The notes beneath the pieces are model-generated. The model was given only the letters and a program-made list of their open reading frames with translations. It ran no database searches and was not told the DNA's origin. The position numbers and the translations under genes are program-made. From DATGYC01 sp035298385 (GTDB taxonomy: Bacteria > Bacillota > Sulfobacillia > Symbiobacteriales > Symbiobacteriaceae), in the NCBI GenBank assembly GCA_035298385.1, contig DATGYC010000149.1:1-9286 (forward strand): DNA of 9,286 nt, in the 5' to 3' direction. Positions 6,603-9,286 of this stretch are shown here, piece by piece (positions within the stretch are counted from its first letter, which is position 1; every line of letters begins with the position of its first letter).

Positions 6603-6732
6603 GTTGGAAACCAACAGCAACTGGAGGACGAGTCCGAACCTGTACAGGGGAAAGACTCGTCTTATCTGTCAAGACCCATCACCTTCGGGTGAACCTATTT
6701 CAATCAACCCCTTGTCAAAGGTCAGGAGGTGA
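6603..6732 (+). promoter_or_regulatory. Structured leader between lonB and lonA
   Basis: The 162-nt gap contains several exact inverted repeats. GTTGG/CCAAC lies at 6603-6607 and 6611-6615. GACGAGTC/GACTCGTC lies at 6627-6634 and 6654-6661 and is extendable to 10 bp, with palindrome CCTGTACAGG inside its loop. TCACC/GGTGA closes a TTCG tetraloop at 6679-6692. Competing pairs exist: GTCTT/AAGAC (6659-6663 with 6671-6675) would break the second hairpin. TCACCTTC (6679-6686) can pair over 8 bp, including one G-U, with GGAGGTGA (6725-6732), covering the lonA ribosome binding site and breaking the third hairpin. The layout suggests translational control of lonA but matches no riboswitch class I recognise. 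No convincing promoter was seen in the gap. Confidence 0.45.
6724..6729 (+). promoter_or_regulatory. lonA ribosome binding site
   Basis: AGGAGG lies 8 nt upstream of the GTG at 6738. An earlier in-frame GTG at 6729 overlaps this element, so it is unlikely to be the start. Confidence 0.8.
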
Positions 6733-6737
6733 CGCGG

Positions 6738-9134
6738 GTGGCCAACCGGAAGACGGTCATGGAGTTACCGCTTCTGCCGCTACGCGGTCAAATTCTCTTC
6801 CCGACAATGATCGTCCCGCTTGAGGTGGGGCGTGAGAAGTCGGTGAAGGCGCTGGAGGCGGCCATGGCGAGCGAGAAGCCTCGCTATATGGTTCTTGCCA
6901 TGCAGAAGGATACCAAGGTAGATGATCCCGGTCCGGAGGAGATCTACTCGATCGGGACCCTGGTCGAGGTGAAGCAGGCCGTCAAGGTGCCCGGGGGCAC
7001 GCTGAAGGTCGTCTTTGAGGGCGTTGCCCGCGCCAAGATTCTCGCCTACTCGGAGGACGAGCCCTACTTCACCGTCAAGATTGAGCAGGTCTCGGAGCCG
7101 GAGGAGAAGACCCCCGAGCACGAAGCCCTCATGCGAATGGTGATGGGCCAGTATGAGCGCTTCGTTAAGGCCTCTAAGAAGGCCCCGCCGGAGGCGATGG
7201 TCACCGCCGTTCAGGCCGAGGAGCCCGGCAAGCTAGCCGACTCGATCATCGCCCACCTCACCACCATCGAGATGAAGGACAAGCAGTCCGTCCTCGAACT
7301 CTTTGACGTGGGCGAGCGGCTGGAGCGCGTCTCGGACATCTTAACCCGCGAGATGGAGGTCCTGGACCTCGAGCGGAAGATCAATGTCCGGGTCCGTAAG
7401 CAGATGGAGAAGACGCAGCGGGAGTACTACCTGCGCGAGCAGATCAAGGCGATCCAGAAGGAGCTCGGCGAGCGGGACGAGAAGGGCACGGAGTCCGAGG
7501 AGTTCCGCAAGAAGATCGAGGCGCTGGACCTGCCTGAGGAGACGAAGGAGAAGGCCCTGCGCGAGGTCGACCGCCTGGAGAAGATGCCGCAGATGGCGGC
7601 TGAGGCCGTCGTTGTGCGGAACTATCTGGAGTGGATCACCACGCTGCCCTGGAACACGATGACCGAGGATAAGATCGACATCGCCCATGCGGAGGAGATT
7701 TTGGAGAAGGAGCACTTCGGCTTGAAGAAGCCGAAGGACCGGATCCTGGAGTACCTCGCCGTCCGCAAGCTGGTCAACAAGATGAAGGGGCCGATCCTCT
7801 GCTTCGGTGGCCCTCCCGGCGTTGGCAAGACCTCGCTGGCGAAGTCGGTTGCGAACGCCCTGGGCCGGAAGTTCGTCAGGATCTCCCTGGGCGGCGTGCG
7901 GGATGAGGCCGAGATTCGCGGCCATCGTCGCACCTACGTGGGCGCCCTCCCGGGCCGCATCATCCAGGGCATGAAGCAGGCCGGTACCAAGAACCCGGTC
8001 TTCCTCCTGGACGAGATCGACAAGATGGCCTCCGACTTCCGGGGCGACCCCGCCTCGGCCCTGCTGGAGGTCCTTGACCCCGAGCAGAACGCCACCTTCT
8101 CCGATCACTTCATCGAGTCACCGTTCGATCTCTCGAACGTCCTCTTCATCACGACGGCGAACGTGGTCTGGAACATCCCCCGGCCGTTGCTCGACCGGAT
8201 GGAACTGATCAACCTCTCCGGCTATACGGAGGATGAGAAGGTTGAGATCGCCAAGCGCCACCTGCTGCCCAAGCAGCGGACGGAGCACGGTCTGACCGAG
8301 CAGAACTTTGAGGTCTCGGAGAACGTGCTTCGCTCGATCGTGCGGGAGTACACGCGTGAGGCCGGCGTCCGTAGCCTGGAGCGCCAGGTCGGCACCGTCT
8401 GCCGCAAGGCGGCCCGTGAGATCGCCAAGGGCGATACCACTCTCGTTCGGGTGACCGTGCAGAACCTGCACCACTACCTGGGCCAGCCCCGCTACGCGTG
8501 GGGCAAGAAGGAGAAGGAGGATCAGGTCGGTGTCGCCACCGGCATGGTCTACACCGAGCTCGGCGGCGATGTGATGCCGATCGAGGTCTCGCTTCTGAAG
8601 GGCAAGGGTAGCCTGATGCTGACCGGTAAGCTGGGTGAGGTGATGCAGGAGTCCGCCCGGACCGGCCTCTCCTACATCCGCTCCCGGGCGACGGACCTGG
8701 GGATCGATGAGGAGTTCCACACGAAGTGGGATATCCATGTGCACGTCCCGGAGGGCGCCGTACCCAAGGAGGGCCCGTCGGCGGGCATCTCGATGGCGAC
8801 GGCGATCATCTCCGCCCTGACGAAGCGGCCGGTGAAGGCGAATCTGGCGATGACGGGTGAGATCACCCTGCGCGGCCGGGTTCTGCCGATCGGCGGCGTC
8901 AAGGAGAAGGTCCTGGGCGCCCATCGGGCCGGGATCACGGAGATTATCCTGCCCAAGGAGAATGAGAAGGACCTCGAAGAGGTCCCCGGGAACATCCGGA
9001 AGAAGCTGACGATCCACCTGGCAGAGACGATGGATGACGTCCTGCGGGTAGCGCTGGCTGAGGCGCCCGAGGATTCGATCATGCCGCCGCCCGAGGCCTT
9101 GGTCGAACCGTCGACGGCCCAGCCGATCGTCTAA
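6738..9134 (+). CDS. lonA: ATP-dependent protease La (LonA)
   Basis: From the GTG at 6738 this encodes 798 residues, close to the family's usual 770-810. The order is canonical. The N-terminal substrate-binding Lon domain (about 8-200, ELPLLPLRGQILFP) is followed by a long helical region (about 200-305). The AAA+ module carries Walker A GPPGVGKT (358-365), Walker B VFLLDE (421-426), sensor TTAN (472-475) and the LLDR arginine (487). The protease domain has Ser681 in EGPSAG and Lys724 in GGVKEK, again 43 residues apart. It is a soluble hexameric enzyme that degrades misfolded and short-lived regulatory proteins. The tail is Pro/Glu-rich (about 775-795). An ATG at 6759 is a less likely start because the ribosome binding site fits the GTG. 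It follows lonB by 162 nt and may share its transcript. No CIRCE heat-shock operator (TTAGCACTC dyad) was seen upstream. Confidence 0.97.
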   Translation: MANRKTVMELPLLPLRGQILFPTMIVPLEVGREKSVKALEAAMASEKPRYMVLAMQKDTKVDDPGPEEIYSIGTLVEVKQAVKVPGGTLKVVFEGVARAKILAYSEDEPYFTVKIEQVSEPEEKTPEHEALMRMVMGQYERFVKASKKAPPEAMVTAVQAEEPGKLADSIIAHLTTIEMKDKQSVLELFDVGERLERVSDILTREMEVLDLERKINVRVRKQMEKTQREYYLREQIKAIQKELGERDEKGTESEEFRKKIEALDLPEETKEKALREVDRLEKMPQMAAEAVVVRNYLEWITTLPWNTMTEDKIDIAHAEEILEKEHFGLKKPKDRILEYLAVRKLVNKMKGPILCFGGPPGVGKTSLAKSVANALGRKFVRISLGGVRDEAEIRGHRRTYVGALPGRIIQGMKQAGTKNPVFLLDEIDKMASDFRGDPASALLEVLDPEQNATFSDHFIESPFDLSNVLFITTANVVWNIPRPLLDRMELINLSGYTEDEKVEIAKRHLLPKQRTEHGLTEQNFEVSENVLRSIVREYTREAGVRSLERQVGTVCRKAAREIAKGDTTLVRVTVQNLHHYLGQPRYAWGKKEKEDQVGVATGMVYTELGGDVMPIEVSLLKGKGSLMLTGKLGEVMQESARTGLSYIRSRATDLGIDEEFHTKWDIHVHVPEGAVPKEGPSAGISMATAIISALTKRPVKANLAMTGEITLRGRVLPIGGVKEKVLGAHRAGITEIILPKENEKDLEEVPGNIRKKLTIHLAETMDDVLRVALAEAPEDSIMPPPEALVEPSTAQPIV

Positions 9135-9143
9135 GCGCAGTAC

Positions 9144-9178
9144 GACCCCCTGCCCGGACCGGGTAGGGGGTCTCTGTC
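9144..9178 (+). terminator. Strong hairpin after lonA, probable terminator
   Basis: GACCCCCTGCCCG (9144-9156) pairs with CGGGTAGGGGGTC (9160-9172) over 13 bp with one G-U pair and a 3-nt loop, starting 9 nt after the lonA stop. The following tract (TCTGTCAT) is only partly T-rich, so termination may be incomplete. Confidence 0.7.
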
Positions 9179-9197
9179 ATAGGAAGGGGATGGCAAG

Positions 9198-9286
9198 ATG
9201 GAGACGCCCCGGCTCTACACGGATCTGACGCACCTCTGGCCCTTTCTGAATCCACCGGAGGAGTATGTCGATGAGGCCGCGGTCTT
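9198..9286 (+). CDS. Probable class I SAM-dependent methyltransferase, N-terminal fragment
   Basis: An ATG at 9198, 8 nt after AGGAAGGGG (9181-9189), opens a frame that stays open to the window edge (29 codons plus two bases). It reads METPRLYTDLTHLWPFLNPPEEYVDEA. The LYxDLxHLWPxLxPPExYxxEA pattern is typical of the N-terminus of a group of small class I SAM-dependent methyltransferases. The SAM-binding motif would lie beyond the window, so the call rests on this short stretch. The alternative ATG at 9190 is followed by an early stop. The gene lies 63 nt after lonA, beyond the hairpin. Confidence 0.55.
   Translation, partial: METPRLYTDLTHLWPFLNPPEEYVDEAAV

Noticed and set aside
6627..6661. 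Hammerhead ribozyme resemblance (GGACGAGTCCGAA)
   Set aside because: The conserved CTGATGA core and the required three-stem arrangement with a cleavage triplet are absent.
6693..6722. CRISPR-repeat-like string (ATTTCAATCAACCCC) before lonA
   Set aside because: Only one copy exists and there are no spaced repeats; the likeness is probably chance.
7341..9017. Long minus-strand open frames opposite lonA
   Set aside because: They mirror the highly conserved lonA coding sequence; long antisense frames are expected from GC-rich codon use.

Overview
The window is about 9.3 kb of GC-rich bacterial DNA. It carries seven protein-coding genes, two of them cut by the window edges. I found no rRNA, tRNA, CRISPR array or insertion sequence. 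Strong AGGAGG-type ribosome binding sites, GTG/TTG starts and a lonB-lonA pair like that of Bacillus point to a high-GC Bacillota (Firmicutes) or a related Gram-positive-like lineage. This placement is inference; the sequence does not fix the taxon.

Left region (1-2056, minus strand): a two-gene operon. The first gene encodes a membrane protein with an MFS-like domain fused to a C-terminal LuxR-type DNA-binding domain. Its stop overlaps the start (ATGA) of a gene for a helix-hairpin-helix (HhH-GPD-like) DNA-glycosylase-related protein, which runs off the left edge. The residues expected at the catalytic positions of the glycosylase appear to be replaced.

Divergent intergenic region (2057-2251): holds a 16-bp near-perfect palindrome, a direct repeat of its half-site one helical turn away, and an extended -10 promoter pointing right. 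This is a plausible control point for both directions.

Middle region (2252-4709, plus strand): a tight three-gene operon ending in a good intrinsic terminator. It encodes a single-pass membrane protein of unknown function, a zinc-ribbon / Pro-Gln-Tyr repeat / RDD membrane protein, and a zinc-ribbon polytopic membrane protein. The two zinc-ribbon proteins share the same N-terminal layout. This cassette, facing a membrane-tethered regulator, is the least explained part of the window.

Right region (4710-9286, plus strand): lonB (membrane-anchored AAA+ Lon-type protease) and lonA (classical ATP-dependent Lon), both with intact Walker motifs and Ser-Lys catalytic dyads. Each is preceded by a leader of roughly 160-190 nt with striking inverted repeats, and in the lonA leader one arm can pair with the ribosome binding site. 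A strong hairpin follows lonA, then the first 30 codons of a probable SAM-dependent methyltransferase gene.
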